DNA from: Shewanella vesiculosa
GTDB taxonomy: Bacteria > Pseudomonadota > Gammaproteobacteria > Enterobacterales > Shewanellaceae
Direction: 5' to 3'
NCBI RefSeq assembly: GCF_021560015.1
Contig: NZ_CP073588.1
Location: forward strand, 2,666,001-2,730,000
Length of the DNA: 64,000 bases
Each line of letters begins with the position of its first letter. The first letter of the stretch is position 1. This document shows positions 38,989 to 49,230 of the stretch, piece after piece. The notes under the pieces are model-generated. The model worked only from the letters and a program-made list of their open reading frames with translations. It ran no database searches and was not told the DNA's origin. Made by a program: the position numbers and the translations under genes.

Positions 38989-41900
38989 TTGGGGAATCAC
39001 TTGCAGGCTTGGTTATCTATTGACACTTGGTTGATCAGTTCCATTTCGATTGCTTATCTTGCAATGCTTTTTGTGGTGGCGCAGTGGGGACAAAATCGCG
39101 CCATAAAAAAGTTAAGCCAGAAGCCATGGGTCTATAGCCTATCCTTAGGCGTATGCTGCACCTCATGGGCATTTTATGGCACTGTGGGTCAAGCAGCAAC
39201 GACAGGGGCTTGGCTTGCTCCCATTTACATTGGTTCGATCATTTGTTTAGTGCTTGCTTGGCCAATGTTAATGCGCACTTTGCAAATCATTAAAAGCCAA
39301 AACCTGACCTCAATTGCTGACTTTATTGCTTGCCGTTTTGACCGTTCACCTAAAATTGCTGCCAGCGTCGCCATAGTGTCACTGCTAGGAACGATTCCTT
39401 ATATCGCCTTGCAGTTAAGGGCTATCAGTACCAGTTTCGACTTACTGACAGGCACCTTCCAGTCGGGCATTAGTACCGCATTTGTGGTCACTATCGTATT
39501 AATTATTTTCAGTATTTTATTCGGCACACGTCAATTATCGGCCAGTAAACATAACCAAGGCTTAGTTCTGGCGATCGCGTTCAGCTCTATCGTGAAATTG
39601 TTTGCCCTTACCGCTGTCGGTATATTTGCTACGTTTTATGTTTTCGATGGCTTTAGCGACCTACTCAGTCAAAGCCAAAATATTACTGAAACCACCCATG
39701 CAGACTCCACTTACCTTGTTATTTCTCAGGTGATTTTAGGCGCGATTACTATCTATGCATTGCCGCAAGAATTCCACATGATGATGATAGAAAATAATCA
39801 TCACCAGGAGCTTAAATCCGCTCGTTGGATGGTGCCGCTATATCTGTTACTGATCAATATTTTTGTATTACCTATCGCCTTGGCTGGGCAGCTTAGCTTC
39901 CCCGGTGGTAGCGTGGGCGCCGATACCTATGTACTCACACTGCCGCTATTTTATCAGCAAGCTTGGTTAGGCATATTGGTGTATATCGGTGGACTTGCCG
40001 CCGCAACGGCAATGGTTATTGTGGCCGCTATTGTGCTAAGCACCATGATTTCGACAGAAATCCTCACGCCATTATTATTACGTCTACCGAAGTTTAATTC
40101 CCAGCAAAAAACCCCACAACTGGCGGGAATGTTATTAAATTTAAGACGCATATCTATCGCAGTCATCTTGCTATCAGCCTTTGCATTTGAACGTTTTATT
40201 AATCAGCAAAATCATTTAGCCAGTATCGGCTTACTATCGTTTGTATTGTTATCGCAGTTTGCACCAGCCGCAGTTGGCGCCTTGTATTGGCGCAATGCAA
40301 CCACTCAAGGCGCATTTGTAGGGTTAATTATGGGCAGTATTGTTTGGCTCTATACCCTACTTTTGCCGGTTACGTTCCCTGATGCCCAATGGGTTCACCT
40401 TGGCTTATTTGGTATCACTTGGTTAACACCGACAGCATTGTTTGGCTTAACGGATTTAGACAACATCAGCCACGGGGTGTTTTACAGTTTAGCGGCTAAC
40501 ATCGGCTGCTTTGTGATCATTTCACTGGTTAAAGAGCAAAGCATTGGCGAGGTGCTGCAAGCCGATTTATTTGTTAATCGAAAACCCGTTCAGTCAGAGC
40601 GTCACTTGTCTGTAGATGATTTAGCCAGTTTGTTAAATCGGTTTATTAATAAAGATGAAGCTGATGCCCTGCTCGCCGAATCCAAAAAACTCGCTGGAAA
40701 AGATCAACAGCAACAGCTAGTTGATTACACGCGTTTGAAACTGTCTGGGGTGCTCGGTTCTGCCTCAACACGCATGGTAATGAGCGCCGCATCTCGCACC
40801 CAACATGTTCCCTTAGAAGATGTGGTGAGCATTGTCGATGAAGCCAGCCAAATATTTGAGTTTAACCGTGAACTACTGCAATCTGGCGTTGAAAATATTG
40901 AGCAAGGCATTAGCGTTGTCGATGCTGATATGCGCTTAGTTGCATGGAATCAACGCTATATTGAACTGCTTAATTACCCTAAACACTTTGTCAAAGCGGG
41001 GCTTCATGTTGAACAGCTGATTCGATTTAACATCGACAGAGGCATTATCGTGGGTAACGAAGCCCAGGAACTCATCGAAAAGCGCTTAGAGCATATGCGC
41101 GGGGGTAGCCCGCATCATTTTCAGCGAACTATGCTCGATGGAAAAGTATTAGAAATTCGCGGTCAAGCCATGCCTGGCGGTGGATTTGTGAGTACTTTCA
41201 CGGATATTACCGCGCATATTGAAGCAGAAAAAGCCTTACAACTGGCGAATGAAACATTAGAAAAACGGGTAGAAAGCCGCACCAAGGAACTAGAAAAAGC
41301 TAAAGCAGAAGCCGAAGCGGCCAATAGCAGTAAAACCCGCTTTTTAGCCGCAGCAAGCCACGATTTAATGCAACCTTTTAACGCATTAACCTTGTTTACT
41401 GAGATGTTAAAACAAAGAGTTAAGTCGACTGAACTGCATGATTTAGCAACTAATATTGAAGATTCTCTAAACGTAGTAGAAAGTTTACTATCGGATCTGG
41501 TTGAGATTTCACGCTTAGACAGCAATTCGTTAAAAACCGAAAAAAGCCAATTTGCCATTGATGATTTACTGTCCACACTGGTTAATGAATTTAAAGCATT
41601 ATCGGTGCAACAAGGTATAGATTTTAACTATCAAGTCTCTTCCTGCTTTGTACACAGCGATCAAAGGCTATTACGGCGTATTATTCAGAACTTTTTGTCG
41701 AATGCATTTCATTATTCACCTTCAGGTAAAACGCATCATCAAGTCATATCTAATGATGCTAAACCACACCAAAAAACAAAAAACACTCTTAAGCACAGCG
41801 AGTTTGTGCCTAAGGTGTTATTAGGTGTGCGGCGGACTGAGAACGCCTTGTTGATACAAGTTTGGGACAATGGTCCGGGGATCCCTGTTGATAAGCGCCA

Positions 41901-42504
41901 AGCCATTTTTTGTGAGTTTGAACGCTTAGAGCTGACTCGCGAAATCCCTGGATTAGGCCTAGGTTTGGCGATATGTGACCGTATCGCCAAATTACTCAAT
42001 GTTAAAATATCACTGCATTCAGAAGTGGGAAAAGGGACTTGCTTTAGCGTTGAAATACCGCGAGTGTCGCAGCAGAAAAAGCCGGTGCATTTATTAGACA
42101 TTGCCGAAGAGGAGATCAGTCGCGACAACCTAAATATGACTGTACTGGTTATCGACAATGATGACCTTATGTTGAAAGCGATTTCTTCATTACTCAGTGG
42201 CTGGGGATGCCATGTGATTACCGCTAAAGATCAACCCAGTGCAATACAGCAGCTGGCCGATAATCCACAGCCAAAATTAATTATTGCAGATTATCACTTA
42301 GAAGATGATAAAAATGGCGTTGATTTGGTGCAGTACTTATTAGCTCAGCATACCGATAGCATTAACAAGCAAACCACCTGTGTTATTTGCTCTGCAGACC
42401 CTTCAGCAGTTAGACAACATACTAGCAGCGCTCAATTTAGTTTTGTACGCAAACCGCTTAAGGCGATTGCCTTAAAACGGATTATTAAACAACTTATGCC
42501 TTAG
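38989..42504 (+). CDS. crbS: Hybrid sensor kinase with SLC5 transporter domain (CrbS-like)
   Basis: 1171 residues. Residues 1-520 are a sodium/solute symporter (SLC5) unit with about thirteen segments; 540-625 a STAC domain; 630-760 PAS; then a coiled coil (residues near 745-780). The HisKA His is His791 (ASHDLMQPF), followed by an HATPase domain with DNGPGIPVDKR and GLGLGLAI. The C-terminal receiver has Asp1101. This order is that of CrbS, which with CrbR controls acetyl-CoA synthetase and the acetate switch in Vibrio and Pseudomonas. Start is TTG: either 38989 or 39001, the second better placed after GGGGA. A LuxR-type regulator lies convergent, downstream. Confidence 0.9.
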   Translation: MGNHLQAWLSIDTWLISSISIAYLAMLFVVAQWGQNRAIKKLSQKPWVYSLSLGVCCTSWAFYGTVGQAATTGAWLAPIYIGSIICLVLAWPMLMRTLQIIKSQNLTSIADFIACRFDRSPKIAASVAIVSLLGTIPYIALQLRAISTSFDLLTGTFQSGISTAFVVTIVLIIFSILFGTRQLSASKHNQGLVLAIAFSSIVKLFALTAVGIFATFYVFDGFSDLLSQSQNITETTHADSTYLVISQVILGAITIYALPQEFHMMMIENNHHQELKSARWMVPLYLLLINIFVLPIALAGQLSFPGGSVGADTYVLTLPLFYQQAWLGILVYIGGLAAATAMVIVAAIVLSTMISTEILTPLLLRLPKFNSQQKTPQLAGMLLNLRRISIAVILLSAFAFERFINQQNHLASIGLLSFVLLSQFAPAAVGALYWRNATTQGAFVGLIMGSIVWLYTLLLPVTFPDAQWVHLGLFGITWLTPTALFGLTDLDNISHGVFYSLAANIGCFVIISLVKEQSIGEVLQADLFVNRKPVQSERHLSVDDLASLLNRFINKDEADALLAESKKLAGKDQQQQLVDYTRLKLSGVLGSASTRMVMSAASRTQHVPLEDVVSIVDEASQIFEFNRELLQSGVENIEQGISVVDADMRLVAWNQRYIELLNYPKHFVKAGLHVEQLIRFNIDRGIIVGNEAQELIEKRLEHMRGGSPHHFQRTMLDGKVLEIRGQAMPGGGFVSTFTDITAHIEAEKALQLANETLEKRVESRTKELEKAKAEAEAANSSKTRFLAAASHDLMQPFNALTLFTEMLKQRVKSTELHDLATNIEDSLNVVESLLSDLVEISRLDSNSLKTEKSQFAIDDLLSTLVNEFKALSVQQGIDFNYQVSSCFVHSDQRLLRRIIQNFLSNAFHYSPSGKTHHQVISNDAKPHQKTKNTLKHSEFVPKVLLGVRRTENALLIQVWDNGPGIPVDKRQAIFCEFERLELTREIPGLGLGLAICDRIAKLLNVKISLHSEVGKGTCFSVEIPRVSQQKKPVHLLDIAEEEISRDNLNMTVLVIDNDDLMLKAISSLLSGWGCHVITAKDQPSAIQQLADNPQPKLIIADYHLEDDKNGVDLVQYLLAQHTDSINKQTTCVICSADPSAVRQHTSSAQFSFVRKPLKAIALKRIIKQLMP

Positions 42505-42506
42505 AA

Positions 42507-42562
42507 TTGATGACATAGATTTGATGACATAGACTTGATGACATTGTATTGATGAAATTGTA
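42507..42562 (+). repeat. Four tandem copies of a 14-bp unit
   Basis: TTGATGACATAGAT-like units at 42507, 42521, 42535 and 42549, with increasing divergence, directly after the sensor kinase stop. Confidence 0.85.
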
Positions 42563-42634
42563 TAGACAGCATAATGCTCACGACATGTTTAAAGTCGGTT
42601 GATTAGATCCTGTCATTGTAGATGCCGCTTAGCT

Positions 42635-42665
42635 AAAAAACGTCTCAAGTTGAGGCGTTTTTTTA
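42635..42665. terminator. Bidirectional terminator between sensor kinase and regulator
   Basis: A hairpin with arms AAAAAACGTCTCA and TGAGGCGTTTTTT (one wobble) and T runs on both strands. Confidence 0.88.
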
Positions 42666-42694
42666 TGTTGGTATTTGACAATATCAGCATGATA

Positions 42695-43366
42695 TTAAGC
42701 ATTTAGCTGCTGGTTTTCGCTGGACGTTATCATGAGTTGTTGGAACACCAGTCCTGCCTGAGTGCGGTTGTACACCTCAAGCTTTAGCAAAATAGCCGAG
42801 ACATGCTTTTTAACCGTGGTTTCTTTAATGTTTAAGTCATAGGCTATTTGCTTGTTTAAGCGACCATTAGCAATATTAGCAAGTACAGTGTATTGCTGAG
42901 GAGTTAACTGGGCGAGTTGTTTCGCTAAGCGTTGATGCTCAGCAGCTGTATGCTGATCGGCAGTGATATTAGTGTGTTCTGGTAACCAAATATCTCCTTC
43001 AAGCACTGTGGCTATGGCGGTCGAGATTTGGGTTAAATTAGCAGACTTGGGAATAAAAGCACTGGCGCCAAAATTGATGGCTTTGCGAATGATTTCTGGT
43101 TGATCGTCAGACGACACCATAATAACGACAATATCGGGGAAATGATTTTGTAATAAGGATAATCCTGTAAATCCATCGTTTCCGGGCATGTGCAAATCGA
43201 TAAAGATAATTTCGATGTCGGAATGCTGTTCCACTATGCTGATTAGCTCTTGGAAGTTTTCCGCCTCTAACACTTCAGCATCATTGAAATTTTTAAGCAC
43301 CGCTTGTGTTAAGGCGGCACGAAATAGCGGGTGATCATCTGCAATTGCCACTTTTATTTGAGACAT
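42695..43366 (-). CDS. crbR: LuxR/NarL-family response regulator (CrbR-like)
   Basis: 223 residues. The receiver domain has the acidic pocket ADDH at 9-12, phosphoacceptor Asp57 in FIDLHMPG, and a Lys in FIPKSA. Residues about 150-215 are a LuxR-type helix-turn-helix (LTPQQYTVLANIANG, then QIAYDLNIKETTVKKHVSAIL). It is convergent with the CrbS-like kinase and is its likely partner. CrbR-type regulators turn on acs; nearby hydroxybutyrate genes are possible targets. Confidence 0.88.
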   Translation of the reverse strand: MSQIKVAIADDHPLFRAALTQAVLKNFNDAEVLEAENFQELISIVEQHSDIEIIFIDLHMPGNDGFTGLSLLQNHFPDIVVIMVSSDDQPEIIRKAINFGASAFIPKSANLTQISTAIATVLEGDIWLPEHTNITADQHTAAEHQRLAKQLAQLTPQQYTVLANIANGRLNKQIAYDLNIKETTVKKHVSAILLKLEVYNRTQAGLVFQQLMITSSENQQLNA

Positions 43367-43500
43367 ACTCGGCTCCTAAAAAATTGCGCGGGTTTTGTTT
43401 ATTATTTTTTAAATCGCGCAAACTTCATTCTCTATAAAAAAGAATAACCGGTTCTATAGGGAGCCGGCTATCCTTTAATAGACAATTGATTCATTAATGC

Positions 43501-45780
43501 TTAGAACTGGTAGCCAACCGTTAACGAAATCGTTTCTGGATCGCCATAATAGCCAATTAAAGTATTATCCCCACCAAGCCCTGGAGTAAAATCTCCGTTG
43601 CCTGTCGGCGTCACAAAAGCGTAGTTACCGACTAAATACTCCTCGTCAGTGACGTTTTTCCAATGCAATCCAGCATTCCAATGGCCGTCATTACTATACC
43701 AATTGACACCAAAGTTGAGTAACCCGTATCCATCTTGACTCAGTAAGTTATCCACTACCGCTAAGTCATAATCACCACGGTAATAGTAATTACCATTAAT
43801 GATAAAGCTGCCAATATCAGCTTCAATATTATAGCTGAAACCAAGGTTTGCAGTGGTATCTGGCGTATTAGTAATAGTGTAAGTGTCACTGATATCAATT
43901 TTGTTGCCAAGTTCATCATAAGAAATTACTTCATCGAACGTAGCATCTATTAAGCCCAGATTGGCGAACAAGTTAAGTGAATCTGTTGCAGCATATTCAA
44001 CTTCAAGCTCCAGTCCGCTGGCGGTAGACTTACCTATGTTACCTAAACGCTGATTTAGGTCTGAACTATCTTCACCAGGTAACACGGAGACGAATTGTCG
44101 GTCTTTGTGGTTGAGATAAAATAGCGTTGCATTGACGCGAAGATTATCATTCCACTCACTCTTGATACCCACTTCATATGAGTCGACGGTTTCAGGTTCA
44201 ACAGCAGGTTCAGCGCCGGTCGCCCTAGGATTGAATGTGCCCGATTTGAATCCCTGTGAATAGCTGGTAAAGAGCATCATGTCGTCGTTAACTTGATATT
44301 CTAAACCCACACGAGGATTGAATTTAGACCATGTTTCTTCATCATCAAGCACTTTAGGAACTTGCGCTTCAATTAACGCTTCATCACGCACAAACCCAGG
44401 ATACCAACCGGTTTCAGGATAAATACTGTCAAATATAACGCCGTTATAAACCGTAGCGTCTTTCGTTTCACGAGTATAACGACCGCCTAATGTCATTGAT
44501 AATTTTTCAGTGAAGTCATAAGAACCTTGCACGTAAGCGGCATAACTTTCGCTATTATTACACCCGCTAATCTCACGGGTAAGGCCGCCGAATGCTTTAA
44601 AGGCTTCTTCTAAAATAGCATCGAAAAGCCCACAGGAATCACCTTTAAAATAGTAAAGGCCAGAGACTAACGTAAGATTGTCACCAACATAGTTTGCTTG
44701 AAACTCTTGGCTAAATTGTTCATCTTCATAAATGGCGGGCACGTCAAAAATACGTAAACTGGTGTTATCAAAGTCGATGTTTGTTGGTGAGTAACCTTCA
44801 CGTTTAGCTGTGACAGACTTTACACTCCAATTTTCATTGAGGTTATACTCAATTGTTGCTCCCCACCCTTCTGTTTCGACCTTATTCCAAGTAGGCATAC
44901 TGGTATAAGAATCATATTTACTGTCTGGCACTGGGGCATCGGTTAATAAACTAGGCAGTAGGCGGTAGCCCCCCTTTGAATTTGATTCATCTTGAGTTTT
45001 GTCATAAGTAAAACGCATAAACAGGTCATCAGTAGGCGTATATTCAACGCTTAAGCGACCGGCCATAACATCCTTATTATAGTTTTCAGTGTCTTGGCCA
45101 TCTAATGCAGAAGTTTTAAATTCACCAAAACCATCGCGATTTAAGCTAGCAAAGGCAAAACCAACATAGAGTTTGTCATCGATAAGCGGTAATTGTCCTG
45201 CAACTTTAACATCCTTTTGACCATAGGTGCCGACAGTACCTTTAAGGCTCAACTCTCCGTCACCAGTCATTTTCTTCGTAACGTATTTAATCGCTCCACC
45301 GATAGTATTTTTGCCGTATAAGGTACCTTGTGGCCCGCGCAGCACTTCAATGCGTTGCACATCAAGAATGTCTAATACCGCGCCTTGTGGGCGTGCAATG
45401 TAGACATCATCTATGTATATCCCCACACCTGGCTCATAACCCCATAGCGGATCTTCTTGACCCACGCCGCGAATAAACGCGGTTAGCGTAGAGTTAGTGC
45501 CTCGGCTAGATTGTAATGTCGTGTTGGGAGAGAATTGTTGCACTTCAGTCATCACACTGATGCCGTTTTCTGACAGCTCTTTTTCACTGACAGACGTCAC
45601 TGCAACAGGCACATTTTGTAAACTTTCAACTGTTTTACGTGCGGTCACTTCAATGCGTTCTAAAACTGCGGGCTTATCAGCGCTGCTATTTTCTGCATCT
45701 GCGGCATTGGCAAACGAAGCGGTTAACGCAGACGAAATTGCTAGGGCAATACAACTCATTTTAATAGTATTCTGTTTCAT
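43501..45780 (-). CDS. TonB-dependent outer-membrane receptor
   Basis: 759 residues. Signal peptide ending at about residue 26 (ANAAD), then a TonB-box-like stretch ERIEVTARK, the plug domain (RGVGQEDPLWGYEPGVGIYIDDVY, then QRIEVLRGPQGTLYGKNTIGG) and a 22-strand type barrel ending YQF. The plug is of the carbohydrate/small-molecule TonB type more than a siderophore type. It stands between the CrbR-like regulator and a PHB-depolymerase-family esterase; import of hydroxyalkanoate oligomers is an inference. Confidence 0.93.
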   Translation of the reverse strand: MKQNTIKMSCIALAISSALTASFANAADAENSSADKPAVLERIEVTARKTVESLQNVPVAVTSVSEKELSENGISVMTEVQQFSPNTTLQSSRGTNSTLTAFIRGVGQEDPLWGYEPGVGIYIDDVYIARPQGAVLDILDVQRIEVLRGPQGTLYGKNTIGGAIKYVTKKMTGDGELSLKGTVGTYGQKDVKVAGQLPLIDDKLYVGFAFASLNRDGFGEFKTSALDGQDTENYNKDVMAGRLSVEYTPTDDLFMRFTYDKTQDESNSKGGYRLLPSLLTDAPVPDSKYDSYTSMPTWNKVETEGWGATIEYNLNENWSVKSVTAKREGYSPTNIDFDNTSLRIFDVPAIYEDEQFSQEFQANYVGDNLTLVSGLYYFKGDSCGLFDAILEEAFKAFGGLTREISGCNNSESYAAYVQGSYDFTEKLSMTLGGRYTRETKDATVYNGVIFDSIYPETGWYPGFVRDEALIEAQVPKVLDDEETWSKFNPRVGLEYQVNDDMMLFTSYSQGFKSGTFNPRATGAEPAVEPETVDSYEVGIKSEWNDNLRVNATLFYLNHKDRQFVSVLPGEDSSDLNQRLGNIGKSTASGLELEVEYAATDSLNLFANLGLIDATFDEVISYDELGNKIDISDTYTITNTPDTTANLGFSYNIEADIGSFIINGNYYYRGDYDLAVVDNLLSQDGYGLLNFGVNWYSNDGHWNAGLHWKNVTDEEYLVGNYAFVTPTGNGDFTPGLGGDNTLIGYYGDPETISLTVGYQF

Positions 45781-45978
45781 ACAGATCCCCGTTGTAATAT
45801 TTATTATTAATGGTTTTTACTGCTTATTTTGGTTTACAACAAACTGTTCACATATTGACTTTATAGCATTTTCAAGTGCATTGAATCGGTACTATAGTAG
45901 TATGTGCTTTGGTCTATAGGTGTTGAAAATAAACCTGGTATTACATATTAAAAACAAAAAGTTATGTGAAGACCTTGA

Positions 45979-46941
45979 TTAAAGCCCCCAAAGCTTAATT
46001 ATCTCAGTGACACTACTTATTGGTGCTTTCAGTAGAAAGTCGCTTTCTACTCCGCCATTTTTAATATCTGGATTAACGGCAATTCCATGGCCGAAATTTT
46101 TAAGAGTGACTAGCTCTATTACTGTGTTATTTTGAGGGTCTTTCCAGCGCGAAATACTGTAGCCAGACTGAGTGTTGACTTCTGGTTTGGCGCCAGATTG
46201 AGTCAATATTTGCCATTGAGAAGCAAGCATCTGCGCATTATTCGCGTCGACGACAGTGTCACTGTCACCGGTCCAAATGGACAGTGAAGGCCAACTTTTT
46301 TGCTGTGGGTGTACGGCTTGAGCAAATTGAGCTAACTCTTCGGCAGACTGAGCCGGGCCACGCTTCATGCACGATATCGCTTTAATTAAATTATCAGCAC
46401 ATGGATATGGCAATCCAGCAATGACAGCACCACGTTGAAATAGATCAGGGTAATTGACCAAGGCTGCACTGGCCATAGCCCCACCCGCGGATAACCCAAT
46501 CACGTAGACATGCTTTATCCCAAGCTTTGCTTGAGTGGCTAAGATCATGTTTTTTATTGACAGTATTTCACCGCTATCGAGTTGTGTATCTTGACTAGCA
46601 AACCAGTTAAAACACCGTTTTACGTTATTGTCATAACTTTGTTGTGGCACTAATACCGCAAAATGATGTTCTAACGCTAAAGCGGTTAATCCACTCTTGT
46701 TAGCCAGTTCGACGCCATCTTGAATACAACCATGAAGTAACACAATTAACGACGAATTAGCGCTATCAGAGGTATCTAGGTCTTCCGTTAGCGGAAGATA
46801 AAAGCTGGTTAACGCACCAGGATTATCACCAAAATCGGTTAGCGGAAGATAAGGTGTTTCATTAGCTTGAATAGGTTGGATTAAAAAAATCCACCACAGT
46901 AAAAACACAGATTTTATTAAGCTGTATGGTTTATTGCTCAT
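45979..46941 (-). CDS. Secreted PHB-depolymerase-family esterase
   Basis: About 320 residues from ATG 46941 (GGAA upstream), with a signal peptide ending near IQANE. It belongs to the esterase_phb family: LLHGCIQDG with the oxyanion region, a VLVPQQS stretch, a CFNWF motif, the nucleophile Ser in GLSAGGAM, and a catalytic His in FGHGI. Such enzymes are exported PHB depolymerases or feruloyl-type esterases. The C-terminal substrate-binding domain of full PHB depolymerases is absent. Confidence 0.87.
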   Translation of the reverse strand: MSNKPYSLIKSVFLLWWIFLIQPIQANETPYLPLTDFGDNPGALTSFYLPLTEDLDTSDSANSSLIVLLHGCIQDGVELANKSGLTALALEHHFAVLVPQQSYDNNVKRCFNWFASQDTQLDSGEILSIKNMILATQAKLGIKHVYVIGLSAGGAMASAALVNYPDLFQRGAVIAGLPYPCADNLIKAISCMKRGPAQSAEELAQFAQAVHPQQKSWPSLSIWTGDSDTVVDANNAQMLASQWQILTQSGAKPEVNTQSGYSISRWKDPQNNTVIELVTLKNFGHGIAVNPDIKNGGVESDFLLKAPISSVTEIIKLWGL

Positions 46942-47145
46942 TTCAGCGGTTTCCAAATTTAACATAACCATAACTTGCTCAATTTTACTGCAAACAGCAA
47001 TGGCACTTTAGATCCACATAGGGCATTTGGAGCGAATATGTCGTCATGGATTGGGATGATAGCGCGGGAAATTCACATAGGTTGACATGGCGGGATGCTG
47101 GAAATAAAGGTTAAATTAATTGCGATACTAGTCATGTTAAATAAA

Positions 47146-47175
47146 AAAAACGCGAAGCCTTGGCTTCGCGTTTTT
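47146..47175 (-). terminator. Terminator of mdh
   Basis: 14-bp stem (AAAAACGCGAAGCC and its complement) with minimal loop, T runs on both strands, 20 bases after the mdh stop. Confidence 0.93.
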
Positions 47176-47194
47176 AGATCATTGATAGTGTTAA

Positions 47195-48130
47195 TTACTT
47201 AACAAATTCAACGCCTAATTTGATATCACCTTTAAGGGTATCTAACATTGCATCACGAGCGTTAGCTTCAAATGCACTGATTTCACCGTAAGGTAATACT
47301 TTTTCTATGCCATTTTTGCCAAGTAAAATTGGCTGGGCGAAGAATGTAGCGTGCTCACTGCCGCCGTCAACATAGGCACATTCAACAACGTTAGCTTCAC
47401 CTTGAAGACCACGTACCAATGATAAACCAAAGCGACATGCCGCTTGGCCCATTGATAATGTTGCGCTACCGCCACCGGCTTTAGCTTCAACAACTTCAGT
47501 ACCTGCGTTTTGAATGCGAGTCGTCATTGCTGCCACTTCTTCGTCAGTGAAAGTCACGCCTTCAACTTGAGAAAGTAATGGAAGAATGGTCACACCGCTG
47601 TGTCCGCCAATAACGTTAACTTTAACGTCAGCAACATTTAAGCCTTTAAGCTCAGCAATGAAGGTTTCGCTACGGATAACATCAAGTGTTGTGATACCGA
47701 ATAAACGGTTTTTATCATAAACACCGGCATTCTTTAATACTTCAGCAGCAATCGCAACGGTAGTGTTAACTGGGTTGGTAATAATACCCACTAATGCTTT
47801 AGGACAAGTTACTGCCACTTTTTCCATTAGGTTACGCACAATACCTGCGTTAATATTGAATAGATCAGAACGATCCATGCCTGGTTTACGCGCAACACCA
47901 GCAGACATTAATACGACATCAGCACCAACCAATGCATCTGTTGGGTCTTGACCAGCAAAACCTTTTACTTCTACGTCTGTTGGGATGTGACTTAAGTCTA
48001 CCGCAACACCAGGAGTAACAGGTGCGATGTCATACAGAGACAACTTTGAGCCCGCAGGCAGTTGAGTTTTTAACAGTAAAGCTAGCGCCTGGCCGATACC
48101 ACCAGCAGCACCTAATACAGCAACTTTCAT
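47195..48130 (-). CDS. mdh: Malate dehydrogenase
   Basis: 311 residues from ATG 48130 (GGAGA seven bases upstream); the longer frame to 48145 lacks support. NAD-binding motif [12 protein letters not shown], substrate loop [11 protein letters not shown] with the two Arg, and catalytic His in [10 protein letters not shown]. It interconverts malate and oxaloacetate in the TCA cycle. In Shewanella argR normally lies divergent to mdh; it is not found here. Confidence 0.97.
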   Translation of the reverse strand: MKVAVLGAAGGIGQALALLLKTQLPAGSKLSLYDIAPVTPGVAVDLSHIPTDVEVKGFAGQDPTDALVGADVVLMSAGVARKPGMDRSDLFNINAGIVRNLMEKVAVTCPKALVGIITNPVNTTVAIAAEVLKNAGVYDKNRLFGITTLDVIRSETFIAELKGLNVADVKVNVIGGHSGVTILPLLSQVEGVTFTDEEVAAMTTRIQNAGTEVVEAKAGGGSATLSMGQAACRFGLSLVRGLQGEANVVECAYVDGGSEHATFFAQPILLGKNGIEKVLPYGEISAFEANARDAMLDTLKGDIKLGVEFVK

Positions 48131-48662
48131 AATTATCTCCATCAATTTATGCAGTTTGTGACATTCATCTAAATTGTCGTGGCGTCACATTACTGCATCG
48201 TCACAATAATTTCAATTATACGTTAGTGGACAATCTTAAATAAATCAGCCCTAATCCATGCATAGACTGGCGTGTCGCCGTACATTATGAGTATTAACAC
48301 ACATAAAAATGGTCCCATGAACAGCTTAAGTGGATTATTTTTCAACATGCCAATGTCGCTATCTTTTTATATTATGGACAATCTCATGTTGCACAAAATT
48401 AATTCAGCTGTTTTATTACCGGCCTGTAAACATGCTATCAAGCGGATTGAACAATAGTTGAATGTTTATATTAAGGGTTGAAACCTAGAGCTAATGCAGA
48501 GAGATCTCGACGAGAGCACACTCAAGCATTGACGCTGTAAACATGCGCTAGATATTATGTCACCCGCTATTGGCGTACACATTTACTGACGCAACAGGCC
48601 AATACATTTATTAAGTGGAAAGGTATGATATCCACAGAACATCCTATAAAAACGAGAAATTC
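48131..48662. other. Intergenic region between mdh and acetyltransferase
   Basis: Presumably the promoters of both genes. A 61-codon frame at 48272-48457 has no family likeness. A 13-codon leader frame with AAAGG ahead begins at ATG 48625 and overlaps the acetyltransferase start. Confidence 0.5.
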
Positions 48663-49112
48663 ATGACAATAAGAATAGGCCAACATGCCGACCTACAAGC
48701 TCTAGTTCAGTTTAATCAAGCTATGGCAATGGAAACCGAAAACCTTTCATTAGACACTGAGCAATTAATCCGCGGGGTTGAAGGCTTGCTGAACCATCCA
48801 GAACGCGGAGTATATTTAGTCGCTGAAGTTGATGGTGAAATAACTGGTTCTTTGATGGTCACTTACGAGTGGAGCGACTGGCGCGCAAGTAATTATTACT
48901 GGATCCAAAGCGTCTATATACGCCCGCAAAATCGTCGTCAGGGTATTTACGCCAAACTGTATCAAGCAGTAAAAGACTTAGCGGCAGAAAATGGCGGCAC
49001 AGCGAGCTTCCGCCTATATGTTGAACATGACAATGAGATTGCTCAAAAAACCTATGAGTCACTGGGTATGCAGCAAAGCCATTACTTAATGTACGAAGAA
49101 AATACTAAGTAA
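48663..49112 (+). CDS. GNAT-family acetyltransferase
   Basis: About 149 residues from ATG 48663; a GTG at 48615 would add 16 residues that do not look like part of the fold. Acetyl-CoA-binding motif A is YIRPQNRRQGIYAKLYQAV. The ending KTYESLGMQQSHYLMYE is typical. The substrate is unknown. A short upstream frame (13 codons) ends in ATGA at the start, so translation may be coupled. Confidence 0.85.
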   Translation: MTIRIGQHADLQALVQFNQAMAMETENLSLDTEQLIRGVEGLLNHPERGVYLVAEVDGEITGSLMVTYEWSDWRASNYYWIQSVYIRPQNRRQGIYAKLYQAVKDLAAENGGTASFRLYVEHDNEIAQKTYESLGMQQSHYLMYEENTK

Positions 49113-49137
49113 CGCTGAGAGATCATAAGATAAATGC

Positions 49138-49164
49138 AAAAAGCCGGAATTATCCGGCTTTTTT
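49138..49164 (+). terminator. Terminator of the acetyltransferase gene
   Basis: 11-bp stem AAAAAGCCGGA with its complement, loop ATTA, followed by a long T-rich stretch. Confidence 0.92.
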
Positions 49165-49230
49165 GTTTTTTTGTTTTGTTTTTTTTGGGGTCAATAAACC
49201 GCTGTTATTGAGAGATTATCGCGACAATCG

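Noticed and set aside
48272..48457. 61-codon frame upstream of the acetyltransferase
   Set aside because: No family likeness; lies in promoter space. Not argR.
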